From positions 884,503 to 922,217 of the forward strand of contig DF820459.1 of NCBI GenBank assembly GCA_000739515.1: a stretch of 37,715 bases of DNA, given 5' to 3'. A program made the position numbers and the translations under genes. This DNA comes from Candidatus Moduliflexus flocculans. GTDB lineage: Bacteria > Moduliflexota > Moduliflexia > Moduliflexales > Moduliflexaceae. This document shows, one piece after another, positions 7,955 to 14,652 of the stretch; the stretch's first letter is position 1, and each line of letters begins with the position of its first letter. The notes under the pieces are model-generated. The model did no database searches. It saw nothing but the letters and a program-made list of their open reading frames with translations, and was not told the origin of the DNA.

Positions 7955-8488
7955 CTATTCTATTTCTCCTAAAAACCATAGTTCACTTTCAGATGTAACA
8001 TCTTCATCAATAATTATTTCTTTGTATCCTTGTATGTTAAAATCAGTTGGCACATGAAGATGCCATTGTTTTGCTATATCTCGCTTTCTTTCTAACGGAA
8101 TCCATTGTTGATATGCAGTATCTCTATCGAAGAATCCTTGAAAGTGAGTATCACCGAAAAACACTATTATTTCTGAATACCAGAGCTTGGGTAAATTAAT
8201 CACTGTAACAACTCTGATCTTATAATTAACCGGTGGTTTTATACTGATCAAATATTGTGTTCTATCAATTAACGTTTGCATACAGATCCGTCGAATTTTT
8301 ACAGGTATTCTTTCGGAATCAATAAATGACCGTTGTATCGGCAGATGCATATGCCAATAGCCAGAAACGAATTGTTCATCAGGGAAATACTGGCTTTCAT
8401 GGCTTATTCCCGAAATCATGTTCCTCGTTTTTCTTCTTTTTCCACGAACTTTCTTTTTTGAATTGTTATAAATATTTAACGCTCTCAT
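7955..8488 (-). CDS. DUF3916-like protein (cassette gene)
   Basis: A 177-residue soluble protein. It begins with a very basic stretch (NNSKKKVRGKRRKTRNM), then YWHMHLPIQRSFID, RRICMQTLIDRTQYLI, VTVINLPKLWYSEIIVFFGD and FFDRDTAYQQWIPL. This pattern resembles the DUF3916 family, which has no assigned function and is common on mobile DNA. I chose ATG 8488 over an upstream TTG at 8515. The region is clearly AT-richer than the Rnf or BioA genes, consistent with acquisition. It is the first gene of the array; the cassette covers 7741-8564. Confidence 0.65.
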   Translation of the reverse strand: MRALNIYNNSKKKVRGKRRKTRNMISGISHESQYFPDEQFVSGYWHMHLPIQRSFIDSERIPVKIRRICMQTLIDRTQYLISIKPPVNYKIRVVTVINLPKLWYSEIIVFFGDTHFQGFFDRDTAYQQWIPLERKRDIAKQWHLHVPTDFNIQGYKEIIIDEDVTSESELWFLGEIE

Positions 8489-8571
8489 GTTGGCATACGT
8501 TAGAAATACGAACAAAAATTGAGCTTATAAATACTTTAGAGTTGCTATATTTCGAGAGTTCTAACAAATGA

Positions 8572-8919
8572 TTATGCAGATTTCCCCGGTGCCGCGTTCG
8601 CGTTGTGCGCCGTTTCATACTCTTCTCGCGTCAAAAACTGGCCGTTCTGGATTTCTTTGGCGACAAGGTGTTTTTGCTGATCGAATTCCAAATCAATCAC
8701 CACAATTTTCCGACAGCGCCCGCCAACAAGCTCTTTGTGAGCGCGGTAGCTCTGACCGCCGTCTTCATACGACACCTGCACGTCATAGAGTTTATCAATC
8801 CGATTGCGAAACAGTTCGCCACATTTGGCGCATTTCGAATAAATGAACAGATATTCGGAGGTTTCATCTTTCGACGTTTTCGGCGAGCCGTCGCCAAATA
8901 ATTTTTGGAAGAGTCCCAT
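8572..8919 (-). CDS. Conserved hypothetical protein
   Basis: A 115-residue soluble protein starting MGLFQKLFGDGSPKTSKDE, with one CxxC pair (YSKCAKCGELFRNRIDKLYD), then SYRAHKELVGGRCRKIVVID and a basic/acidic tail. The cysteines could bind zinc, possibly with the later Cys in GGRCRK. No family is recognised. Base composition resembles the chromosomal genes rather than the AT-rich cassettes, and it sits just outside the array edge, so it is likely the original chromosomal flank. The stop is 7 bp from the first cassette boundary. Confidence 0.6.
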   Translation of the reverse strand: MGLFQKLFGDGSPKTSKDETSEYLFIYSKCAKCGELFRNRIDKLYDVQVSYEDGGQSYRAHKELVGGRCRKIVVIDLEFDQQKHLVAKEIQNGQFLTREEYETAHNANAAPGKSA

Positions 8920-8937
8920 AGTTTCGAAGAGGCATTT

Positions 8938-8970
8938 ACCCCTGTCAGGGTTTGAAACCCTGACAGGGGT
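8938..8970. repeat. Perfect 33-nt palindrome (ACCCCTGTCAGGGTTT arms)
   Basis: Two 16-nt arms (ACCCCTGTCAGGGTTT and its exact complement) surround a single G. It lies just upstream of the 8572-8919 gene. Together with the palindrome at 9090 it occupies most of what is notable in the 362-bp gap 8920-9281. Confidence 0.85.
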
Positions 8971-9089
8971 ATTGTCGCGTCAATATCAACAGACAAATTG
9001 TCAGACAACTTCGGAAACATTCAATGCTTACATGACGCAGCGGCAATTTGTCAATCAAAAATTGAACCATGCGTGCTTTTGAGTCGTTT

Positions 9090-9122
9090 AGACCTCACAG
9101 GTTTTTAAAACCTGTGAGGTCT
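9090..9122. repeat. Perfect 33-nt palindrome (AGACCTCACAGGTTTT arms)
   Basis: Two 16-nt arms (AGACCTCACAGGTTTT and its exact complement) flank one T. A close relative with core CAGACCTCACAGGT is at 32082-32118. The gap after it (9123-9281) has TTGACA at 9171 and a GGAG site before the GH43 start but no clear -10 box. Confidence 0.85.
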
Positions 9123-9281
9123 GACTTCAATCGTAGGCTTGATATAGTATGCCTCCCCTTCGGAAAATACTTGACAATAGGCAATTCTCTTATGGAGGAG
9201 TAGCGTGTTCATACGATTGATTTATCGTGATGCAGAATAATGACATTCAAATGTGAATGAAAATACGGATGGAGAAACGCC

Positions 9282-10700
9282 ATGAGCATACAACAGCAAG
9301 GATTCAATCCATATCTTCCGTCATGGGAATATATCCCGGATGGAGAACCTTATGTTTTTAACGGCAGAGTCTATGTGTACGGCTCGCATGATCGCTTTAA
9401 CGGGCATGCGTTCTGCTTGAATGATTATGTCTGCTGGTCTGCCCCAATTGACAATTTGGGCGACTGGCGCTATGAAGGCGTCATCTACAAAAAAACCGAT
9501 GATCCCCTCAACCCGGATGGCTGCATGTGCCTGTATGCCCCGGATGTGACGGTTGGGCCGGATGGACGATACTATTTGTACTATGTGCTTGATAAGGTTT
9601 CCATTGTGTCAGTGGCCGTCTGCGATACGCCTGCGGGAGCATATCAGTTCTTAGGCTATGTTCGGTATCCAGACGGGACGCGGCTTGGTGAGCGGCCAGG
9701 CGACCAGCCGCAATTTGATCCGGGGGTGCTGACTGAGGGAGAACGAACCTATTTATATACAGGGTTTTGCCTGCCGGGGGACGCCTCGCGGAGCGGGCCG
9801 ATGGCGACGGTGCTTGGCGTTGACATGCTCACGATCATCGAAGAACCGGTTTTTATCGCGCCGAGTCAGCCATTTAGCAAAGGAAGCAGCTTTGAAGGGC
9901 ATGAATTTTTCGAAGCCCCATCCATCCGCAAAAAAGGCGAGACCTATTACTTCATTTATTCTTCAATCGCGATGCACGAGTTGTGTTATGCGACCAGCCG
10001 GTATCCCACGCAAGATTTTACCTATCAGGGCGTGATTGTCAGCAATAACGATTTGCATATTTCCACCTACAAACCGGCAGAGAAGCCGATGTATTACGGC
10101 GGGAATAATCATGGCAGCATTGTGGAGATCAACGGATGTTGGTATATTTTTTACCATCGCCATACCAATGGCACAAGCTTTAGCCGGCAAGGATGCCTTG
10201 AGCCGATCCGCTTTCGCGAAGATGGGACGATCCCCCAGGTCGAAATGACATCGTGCGGCCCCAATGGCGGGGCGCTTCTCGGACGCGGCGAGTATCCGGC
10301 ATATCTGGCCTGCAATCTGTTTTGTAAACAGGAAGCCTTATATACGGCTCATGGAGCGTACATGGATAATCGTTACCCCAAGATCACGCAAGATGGGAAA
10401 GACGGTGATGAAGAACCCGGCTACGTCGCGAATATGATGAATTCCGCAGTGGCGGGCTTCAAGTATTTTGACTGTAAGGGCATTCGAAAGGTCACCATCA
10501 AGGTTCGGGGCTATTGCAAAGGAGACTTCGAAGTCAAAACAGCATGGGATGGGCCGGTGTTGGGGAGCATCCCTGTTGATTTTACAAATGTGTGGACCGA
10601 GTATGCAGCGGACATCGCCATTCCTGATGGAATCCAGGCGTTGTATTTTGTGTACGGTGGGGAAGGAATCGCGAGCCTCTCCTCATTTACATTGGAATAA
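9282..10700 (+). CDS. Glycoside hydrolase family 43-type enzyme
   Basis: A 472-residue protein without signal peptide. The N-terminal two thirds show the five-bladed propeller signatures of GH43: PSWEYIPDGEPYVFNGRVYV with the probable base Asp, YVYGSHD, LYAPDVTVGPDGRYYLYY (transition-state Asp) and FEGHEFFEAPSIRKKGETYY (acid Glu). The last 120 residues (from about NRYPKITQDG) form a jelly-roll, carbohydrate-binding-like domain ending IASLSSFTLE. The likely activity is beta-xylosidase or arabinofuranosidase in the cytoplasm. A GGAG site precedes the ATG. It is the only plus-strand gene in this section, and its stop lies about 10 bp from a damaged attC. Confidence 0.85.
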   Translation: MSIQQQGFNPYLPSWEYIPDGEPYVFNGRVYVYGSHDRFNGHAFCLNDYVCWSAPIDNLGDWRYEGVIYKKTDDPLNPDGCMCLYAPDVTVGPDGRYYLYYVLDKVSIVSVAVCDTPAGAYQFLGYVRYPDGTRLGERPGDQPQFDPGVLTEGERTYLYTGFCLPGDASRSGPMATVLGVDMLTIIEEPVFIAPSQPFSKGSSFEGHEFFEAPSIRKKGETYYFIYSSIAMHELCYATSRYPTQDFTYQGVIVSNNDLHISTYKPAEKPMYYGGNNHGSIVEINGCWYIFYHRHTNGTSFSRQGCLEPIRFREDGTIPQVEMTSCGPNGGALLGRGEYPAYLACNLFCKQEALYTAHGAYMDNRYPKITQDGKDGDEEPGYVANMMNSAVAGFKYFDCKGIRKVTIKVRGYCKGDFEVKTAWDGPVLGSIPVDFTNVWTEYAADIAIPDGIQALYFVYGGEGIASLSSFTLE

Positions 10701-10709
10701 ATTTTCCTT

Positions 10710-10825
10710 CGGAGGCTTCACCGTGCTTCACTGGTTGGAAAGGGCGGCAGACCCCCCACTTGACGATTCGGTACGATTGTTCCCGCCCGCCCTTTGCGCG
10801 CTCCGGCGCAAGCAGATCGTTAGCT
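10710..10825 (-). other. attC site with one missing core box
   Basis: The right half (plus strand CGCTCCGGCGCAAGCAGATCGTTAGCT) is nearly identical to the R''/L'' arms at 3564 and 7735. The left half GCTTCACCGTGCTTCAC...AAAGGGCGG supplies the paired arm. However, where R' should read GTTRRRY the sequence is (C)GAAGG, directly joined to the GH43 3' end. The attC has therefore recombined with, or decayed into, a non-canonical flank. Its R'' box overlaps the stop codon of the upstream chimera (AGC TAA C). Confidence 0.7.
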
Positions 10826-11833
10826 CTTTCCCATTTGTTCAATGTCTTTTGCCGTTAATCCGGTGCATTTCATAATCATCTCAAGTGGCAGTTGCGCCTG
10901 GAGCATTTTTTTTGCGGTCAATCCAATCCCTTCTTGAATACCGTCGTGTCGAGCTTTCTCAATCGATCCTCGTTGCATCACGATAAAATCACGCCGTTTG
11001 GATTGTAATTCAAATTCTTCTTCCGTGAGACTGGCGGTATTTGCCATCTCAAATGCGTCTCGAAGCGGTGATTCGCGAAAACTCGTCGGAATAACGTCGA
11101 GCTCTCCCGCATGTTTTATAAAGTAAATCCATTTATCCGTAATGGTGTGGAGTTCCTCTTCTGTTTTGGTAAATTTGGCAAGTTCGACAAAGATCAACTC
11201 AATATCATCGCTATATTTGAGTAAGGTTTCCTTTTCGCGAACATCCCAATACAAAATGACTTTCCGAAATTCGTGAAACATCTCAAAGTCCGTAATGGCT
11301 AATGCGATAACCGGTTCCAGACTTTCATAGTTTTGAGCTTTCTTCAATCGGGTTGAATAGAGTTTCGCGACATTATAGAGAATACGTTTTTCAAAGCCAT
11401 CCACGTTCAAGACTTGCATTTCAATTTTCTGTTTTTCTTCTTCTGTTTTGATCTGTTGGCCGTGCATGATGTGCGGCGATGAAAAATTATGGCTGGCGGC
11501 AATAAAGAGGTTGGTGGATTCCACATGCCCTTCTCGCTTGACGATTTCGCTGATTCTGCCGAGTTCTTCCTCAAACAGAGAGGTCATGTCAACCACGACG
11601 AGTCCGAGTCTTGTCGCGCCGTTATCAAGCAGCAGCGTTCTGACATGCAATTTATCGTGAACTCCGACGAATCCCTCTGTTGGGAAAAACGTATCAGGAA
11701 TTTCAATGGCCGCCTTGCCAGCGCCGATGGTAAGATTCATCGTTTCAGCGGCGCTGCCTGATACGATCCCGGTCATGCCTGTCATCAACGTGATTGCTGT
11801 AAACATCAAATTTTTTAACCGACGATTTATCAT
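10820..11833 (-). CDS. Chimera: ceramidase-like N-terminus fused to Rpn nuclease C-terminus
   Basis: A 337-residue frame. Residues 1-28 are a signal peptide (LMTGMTGIVSGSAA). Residues 30-125 resemble neutral/alkaline ceramidase-type hydrolases: IGAGKAAIEIPDTFFP, VVVDMTSLFEEEL, AASHNFSSPHIMHG. From about residue 128 the sequence switches to the Rpn/PD-(D/E)XK transposase-like family: KIEMQVLNVDGFEKRILYNV, AKLYSTRLKKAQNYESLEPV, DIELIFVELAKFTKTEEEL, and the usual QEGIGLTAKKMLQ tail. The Rpn part keeps the ExQ pair but lacks the N-terminal domain with the first catalytic Asp. Neither half is complete, so activity is doubtful. GGAG precedes the ATG and a CACGTG operator lies 57 bp upstream. Confidence 0.7.
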   Translation of the reverse strand: MINRRLKNLMFTAITLMTGMTGIVSGSAAETMNLTIGAGKAAIEIPDTFFPTEGFVGVHDKLHVRTLLLDNGATRLGLVVVDMTSLFEEELGRISEIVKREGHVESTNLFIAASHNFSSPHIMHGQQIKTEEEKQKIEMQVLNVDGFEKRILYNVAKLYSTRLKKAQNYESLEPVIALAITDFEMFHEFRKVILYWDVREKETLLKYSDDIELIFVELAKFTKTEEELHTITDKWIYFIKHAGELDVIPTSFRESPLRDAFEMANTASLTEEEFELQSKRRDFIVMQRGSIEKARHDGIQEGIGLTAKKMLQAQLPLEMIMKCTGLTAKDIEQMGKS

Positions 11834-11889
11834 TGCGTTCTCCTTGTTGTGTTATTTGTTGTTTTACTTGTTAATTATGTCGACCTTAA

Positions 11890-11903
11890 ATGTCACGTGC
11901 TAT
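11890..11903 (-). promoter_or_regulatory. LacI-type operator, copy 1
   Basis: ATAGCACGTGACAT on the minus strand: half-sites ATAGCAC and GTGACAT around the central CG typical of LacI-family operators. The same 14-mer recurs at 14443-14456, and with one change at 12467-12480. It sits 57 bp before the ceramidase-like start, in the promoter region. Confidence 0.7.
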
Positions 11904-11936
11904 GCAAATATTAAAAATATAATCCTTTAGGGATCG

Positions 11937-11960
11937 AGCGCCAAAGCCTGCTTCGGCGCT
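11937..11960 (-). terminator. Hairpin downstream of the MFS remnant
   Basis: AGCGCCGAAGC and GCTTTGGCGCT form a near-perfect stem with a tiny loop. It lies between the 11984-12202 frame and the ceramidase-like promoter. No strong T-tract follows on either strand, so termination is only a possibility. Confidence 0.4.
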
Positions 11961-11983
11961 GGGATTGCTTGGTTTGACAAGCG

Positions 11984-12202
11984 TCATCTCGGTTTTCGGC
12001 GTCCAGCCCATGCGCACGCGCCTTGTTCGCCGTAATACGTCGCCATCACGACGAATGCGAAGACTGCGACATACGCGAGCACATTTTTCCAGGTTTCTAA
12101 CGGAGAGGGCATGACATGCCCATTCGGGCGTTGTCCCTGAACGCCTTGCGTCTCCTGGACTGGTCGGCCATGATTTGACGAGGCTTCTCCTGAAGCCATC
12201 AA
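11984..12202 (-). CDS. Small one-TM frame, possible gene tail
   Basis: A 72-residue frame with one clear hydrophobic helix (WKNVLAYVAVFAFVVMATYY) after a polar start. It begins within the stop of the truncated MFS frame. It may be the tail end of a deleted transporter or other membrane gene whose middle has been lost; I do not recognise it. Coding status is uncertain. Confidence 0.3.
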   Translation of the reverse strand: MMASGEASSNHGRPVQETQGVQGQRPNGHVMPSPLETWKNVLAYVAVFAFVVMATYYGEQGACAWAGRRKPR

Positions 12203-12381
12203 AAGGTCAGATTAATCATGACAGGACTGCAATTGAGTTGACTGCCCATCGTCGGCAGCGCCGGTAAATATAAACCCATTGATAGCGGGATAAACATGTT
12301 CATCATCGTAATAAACGCGATCAACATTTTAGTTCCCAGATATCTTTGTGTTGGGGACTCCGTGACAAGCGTCTTATTCAT
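12199..12381 (-). pseudogene. MFS drug/sugar transporter, N-terminal stub
   Basis: Only the first 60 residues remain: MNKTLVTESPTQRYLGTKML, then the first membrane helix and GLYLPALPTMGSQLNCSPVM, which matches the start of Bcr/CflA-type MFS proteins (YLPALP then a helix-2 entry). Such proteins have about 400 residues; the frame ends after INLTF. The ATG at 12381 has GGAG upstream. A CACGTG operator lies 86 bp ahead, so it was probably controlled by the neighbouring LacI regulator. Confidence 0.65.
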
Positions 12382-12466
12382 CAGAAAACTCCGTAATATG
12401 AACAGAATAAACCGATCACTTGCGTTCGAGATGATCAAATGATCGCATTTGCCGCAATTGGCATAA

Positions 12467-12480
12467 ATATCACGTGCTAT
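12467..12480 (-). promoter_or_regulatory. LacI-type operator, copy 2
   Basis: ATAGCACGTGATAT on the minus strand, one base different from copies 1 and 3. It lies between the lacI stop and the MFS stub start. Confidence 0.65.
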
Positions 12481-12497
12481 GAAATAATCAAAAAAAA

Positions 12498-13313
12498 TTA
12501 CAACTTTCTTCTCACCGACTCTCTTTCAACAAGCACCGGATCAATAACCGACTTCGACGCTCCGATACTCGGATTTTCAAGCATTTTTACCAACCGTTCA
12601 ACCGCTTCCATCGCGATAATTTCTGTGTTTGCCCTGATCGTCGTCAATTTTGGATCAATCTCACTTGAAATGAGCAGGTCATCAAAACCGACAATAGACA
12701 CGTCACCGGGAATACTGATGTTTTTTTTCCTGAGCGCCCTGATCGCGCCAATCGCGGACATATCATTGATCGCAAAAATCGCCGACGGAACATGTTTTTT
12801 CGTGATAAAGTCGCTGATGACTTTTTCAGCGGTTTTATCGCTAAAATCTCCCTTCAGGATATTTTCTGGAAGAATCTCTCTCCCCCTGTCTTGCAATGCT
12901 TTTTGGTATCCTTGCAGCCGTTCGATTGATGGAAGTCTATTGGATGGCCCATCAATATACACAATATCGGTATGCCCCATATCAAGTAAATATTTCGTGG
13001 CGAGATAGGCGCCTTTGAAATTATTTCTGTTGACGATGCTTTTTCTCCCGGAAATATCTCGGTCGCTAAACAATTTATCAACAAACACCATCGGGAAGAC
13101 GCTCTCTAAGAGGCCAGAAACCTCTGCTTCATCAATTCCGCCTCCAGAAATAATTGCTCCCCGAACGCTTCCGTTTTGAAGAAACTTTAAAATCTGTTGG
13201 GATTCATGGTGTTTGATTAACGATGTCATCACGCTATATCCAAGAAGCTCTGCTCTGCTGATGACATCAACGATCAGGCTGCTGAAATACACGGTCGTTT
13301 GCAGATCTTCTAA
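12498..13313 (-). pseudogene. lacI-family regulator, C-terminal part (split by cassette)
   Basis: Reading in frame from the cassette edge gives LLEDLQTTVYFSSLIVDVIS, then a periplasmic-binding-protein-like effector domain: GAIISGGGIDEAEV, VDKLFSDRDISGRKS, AYLATKYLLDMGHTDIVYID, SAIFAINDMSAIGAIRALRK, IPGDVSIVGFDDLLISSEID, PKLTTIRANTEIIAMEAVER. These are standard LacI-family blocks. The DNA-binding domain is at 14190-14390. From the G^TT junction to the stop are 816 nt, exactly 272 codons. A shortened protein could start at a GTG at 13292, but without a helix-turn-helix it could not bind DNA. Confidence 0.9.
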
Positions 13314-13419
13314 CGCCCCGCTTCACCGGCGTGGGAAGGCGGGCGCAACCCAAACCTGAAATAATACCACCGGATTTTCCCGCCCGCCTTCCCACGTCCG
13401 GTGCAAGCGCATGTTAGGC
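13308..13419 (-). other. Full-length attC recombination site
   Basis: On the minus strand: R'' GCCTAAC, then ATGCGCTTGCACCGGACGTG, GGAAGGCGGGCG, a loop, CGCCCGCCTTCC, CACGCCGGTGAAGC, spacer GGGGC, and G^TTAGAA. The arms pair over about 25 bp. Relative to the 3' arm, the 5' arm has an extra G after GCTT and an extra A after CCGG, which are the extrahelical bases that set attC polarity. The circular form would have R' GTTAGGC, the perfect complement of its R''. This is the best-preserved attC here. Confidence 0.93.
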
Positions 13420-14189
13420 GGTATTTTGAATTTATTTCTTACCAAATACCTGGAATAAGGCGATATCGAGTTTTTAGTTTGTAATCCGAATATCCTTCAA
13501 GTTCTTTTGTAAGCACACTTTCCTCATTTATGATCCTTGCGATAAAAATTGGAATGATGAATATCGCTGGAATAATTGCCCAATATGAACCTAATGCCAA
13601 CGGAGATGCGATATACATCACGATTGATCCCATATACATTGGATGTCGAACTAATCGATATGGTCCACTTTGAATTACTATTTGTCCTTTTGCGACTTCA
13701 ATAACGCGAGATGCAAATTGGTTTTCTTTGAATACAAGAAAAACAAATATATAGCCTAGAAATACTAATATTTCAGCTATGACAATAATAGTAATGGGAA
13801 CATTTGACCAACCTAATCGTTTGTCAATTCCCGGCAGAATGAATGCCAATAGAAATGGAATAAAAGAGAGTTTAATTATTAATTTTTGCTCAACTTCTTT
13901 TTCCTTGAATTTCATTCTACGCGCCAAGAATTCTGGTGCTTTCTTCAGAAAGTAAAACATAACTATCGACATGGGAATGAGCAAAATCGTAAGATATATC
14001 CATGCTTCCCAATAAGCAAATGTTCCCGCGGGAAGAAATAAAATTAATAATAATACAGGAATACCGATGATCAGTCTACTGCCTACCAACTTTATCAGCT
14101 CTGATTGAGATAATTGAGTATTTTCCATAGTATTTTCCTACATGATTTTCGAATATTAATTACTCAGCTCACGTACACTGACCGCCTAA
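13314..14189 (-). mobile_element. Single integron-type cassette inserted in lacI
   Basis: The 876-bp unit begins TTAGGCGGTCAG (minus strand) after ...TTTATCTG of lacI and ends ...GGGGCG before TTAGAAGATCTG of lacI. Excision restores TATCTG|TTAGAAGAT with no missing or duplicated base and keeps the lacI frame. Target core CTG^TTAGAA resembles GTTRRRY, so it is a natural secondary site for an IntI-type recombinase. There is no target duplication, ruling out ordinary transposition. Confidence 0.9.
13439..14128 (-). CDS. Isoprenylcysteine/phospholipid methyltransferase-type membrane protein (cassette gene)
   Basis: A 229-residue protein with five or six hydrophobic helices (for example LIIGIPVLLLILFLPAGTFA, AWIYLTILLIPMSIVMFYF, ITIIVIAEILVFLGYIFVFL). 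The C-terminal signature SGPYRLVRHPMYMGSIVMYI and EELEGYSDY-like ending KELEGYSDYKLKTRYRLIPG match the ICMT/PEMT-type integral-membrane methyltransferases, which use SAM; in bacteria the substrate is usually unknown. It starts 61 nt inside the cassette and ends 20 bp before its attC. It is strongly AT-rich compared with the flanking lacI halves, in line with transfer. The cassette orientation equals that of lacI, so lacI transcription could drive it. Confidence 0.85.
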   Translation of the reverse strand: MENTQLSQSELIKLVGSRLIIGIPVLLLILFLPAGTFAYWEAWIYLTILLIPMSIVMFYFLKKAPEFLARRMKFKEKEVEQKLIIKLSFIPFLLAFILPGIDKRLGWSNVPITIIVIAEILVFLGYIFVFLVFKENQFASRVIEVAKGQIVIQSGPYRLVRHPMYMGSIVMYIASPLALGSYWAIIPAIFIIPIFIARIINEESVLTKELEGYSDYKLKTRYRLIPGIW

Positions 14190-14390
14190 CAGATAAATGA
14201 ATAGCCCGATAATCTTTGGCTTTTTCCCGACAAGGTGTCTGGCTGCGGAGTTCGGCACATACCCGTATTCTTCAATAATTGCTCGGACTTTCTTTTTGGT
14301 CTCTTCCGAAATAAACGAATAATCGTTCATGACGCCTGTGACAGTGCTTCGTGAAACACCTGCGATTTTTGCGATTTCAGCGGCGGTCAT
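14190..14390 (-). pseudogene. lacI-family regulator, N-terminal part (split by cassette)
   Basis: Sixty-seven codons starting MTAAEIAKIAGVSRSTVTGV, the LacI helix-turn-helix, followed by the hinge region (VRAIIEEYGYVPNSAARHLV) and KKPKIIGLFIYL. At the cassette edge the reading frame runs on into foreign sequence (GGQCT, stop at 14169). As it stands it could yield a 73-residue isolated DNA-binding domain. Joined to 12498-13313 it makes a normal 338-residue LacI protein. Confidence 0.92.
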
Positions 14391-14442
14391 TTTTTATTCC
14401 TTTCTTAGCTTCACAGGAAAGTGGATTTAACCATATCTAAAT

Positions 14443-14464
14443 ATGTCACGTGCTATATTGTCAA
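14443..14464 (-). promoter_or_regulatory. lacI promoter with operator copy 3
   Basis: Minus strand: TTGACA at 14464-14459, then ATAGCACGTGACAT at 14456-14443, then an AT-rich TATTTAGATAT stretch where a -10 would fall. The operator thus sits in the -35/-10 spacer, 53 bp before the lacI start, fitting autorepression. The -10 itself is not well matched. The rest of the 14391-14652 gap has no gene. Confidence 0.65.
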
Positions 14465-14604
14465 TATTTTCTTGGAGAAAATTACTATAAATGAAAAATA
14501 TTTTGCTATGGAAAGGTCGCGATGGCTTGTTTACTGGCGATAACAGGAGGAGAGAATAGGGCAGTAAAATGTTGTCAGCCACAAATCGCGTGTGATGCGT
14601 TATA

Positions 14605-14636
14605 CGCCAACGCAGAGCGTTGGCGCTCCGAAGCGC
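14605..14636. terminator. Tandem hairpins after rseC
   Basis: CGCCAACGC-AGA-GCGTTGGCG is a perfect 9-bp stem, overlapped by GCGCT-CCGA-AGCGC. Both follow the rseC stop. There is no T-tract. The CGCTCTGCG core resembles hairpin cores in the 25064-25172 repeat, so this may be a repeat rather than a terminator. Confidence 0.5.
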
Positions 14637-14652
14637 TGAGAACGTCACCGCC

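Larger units (their letters stand above)
3570..8564 (-). mobile_element. Integron-type gene cassette array without integrase
   Basis: Five consecutive units can be delimited by the G^TT cleavage point of successive R' boxes: 7741-8564, 7450-7740, 6307-7449, 4524-6306 and 3570-4523. All genes point the same way as the attC sites, and each has its attC after the stop. Three sites (6301-6385, 7444-7548, 7735-7843) are full-length and two are short. No IntI-type tyrosine recombinase or attI is visible in the window, so this fits a CALIN. The upstream edge at 8564/8565 reads TTTG^TTAGAAC directly behind the 8572-8919 gene. Confidence 0.75.

Noticed and set aside
8493..8565. Inverted GTTAGAA...TTCTAAC pair as another attC
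   Set aside because: The boxes point the wrong way round for an attC (AAC should be at the left outer edge on the plus strand and GTT at the right), and the interior does not pair. The right box is better explained as the start of the first cassette.
11440..11470. Integrase-type junction at the ceramidase/Rpn switch point
   Set aside because: No GTT or RYYYAAC box is present at the switch; the fusion was probably caused by another process.
12439..13008. Plus-strand frame opposite lacI
   Set aside because: It is antisense to clear LacI-family sequence and has no recognisable protein features.
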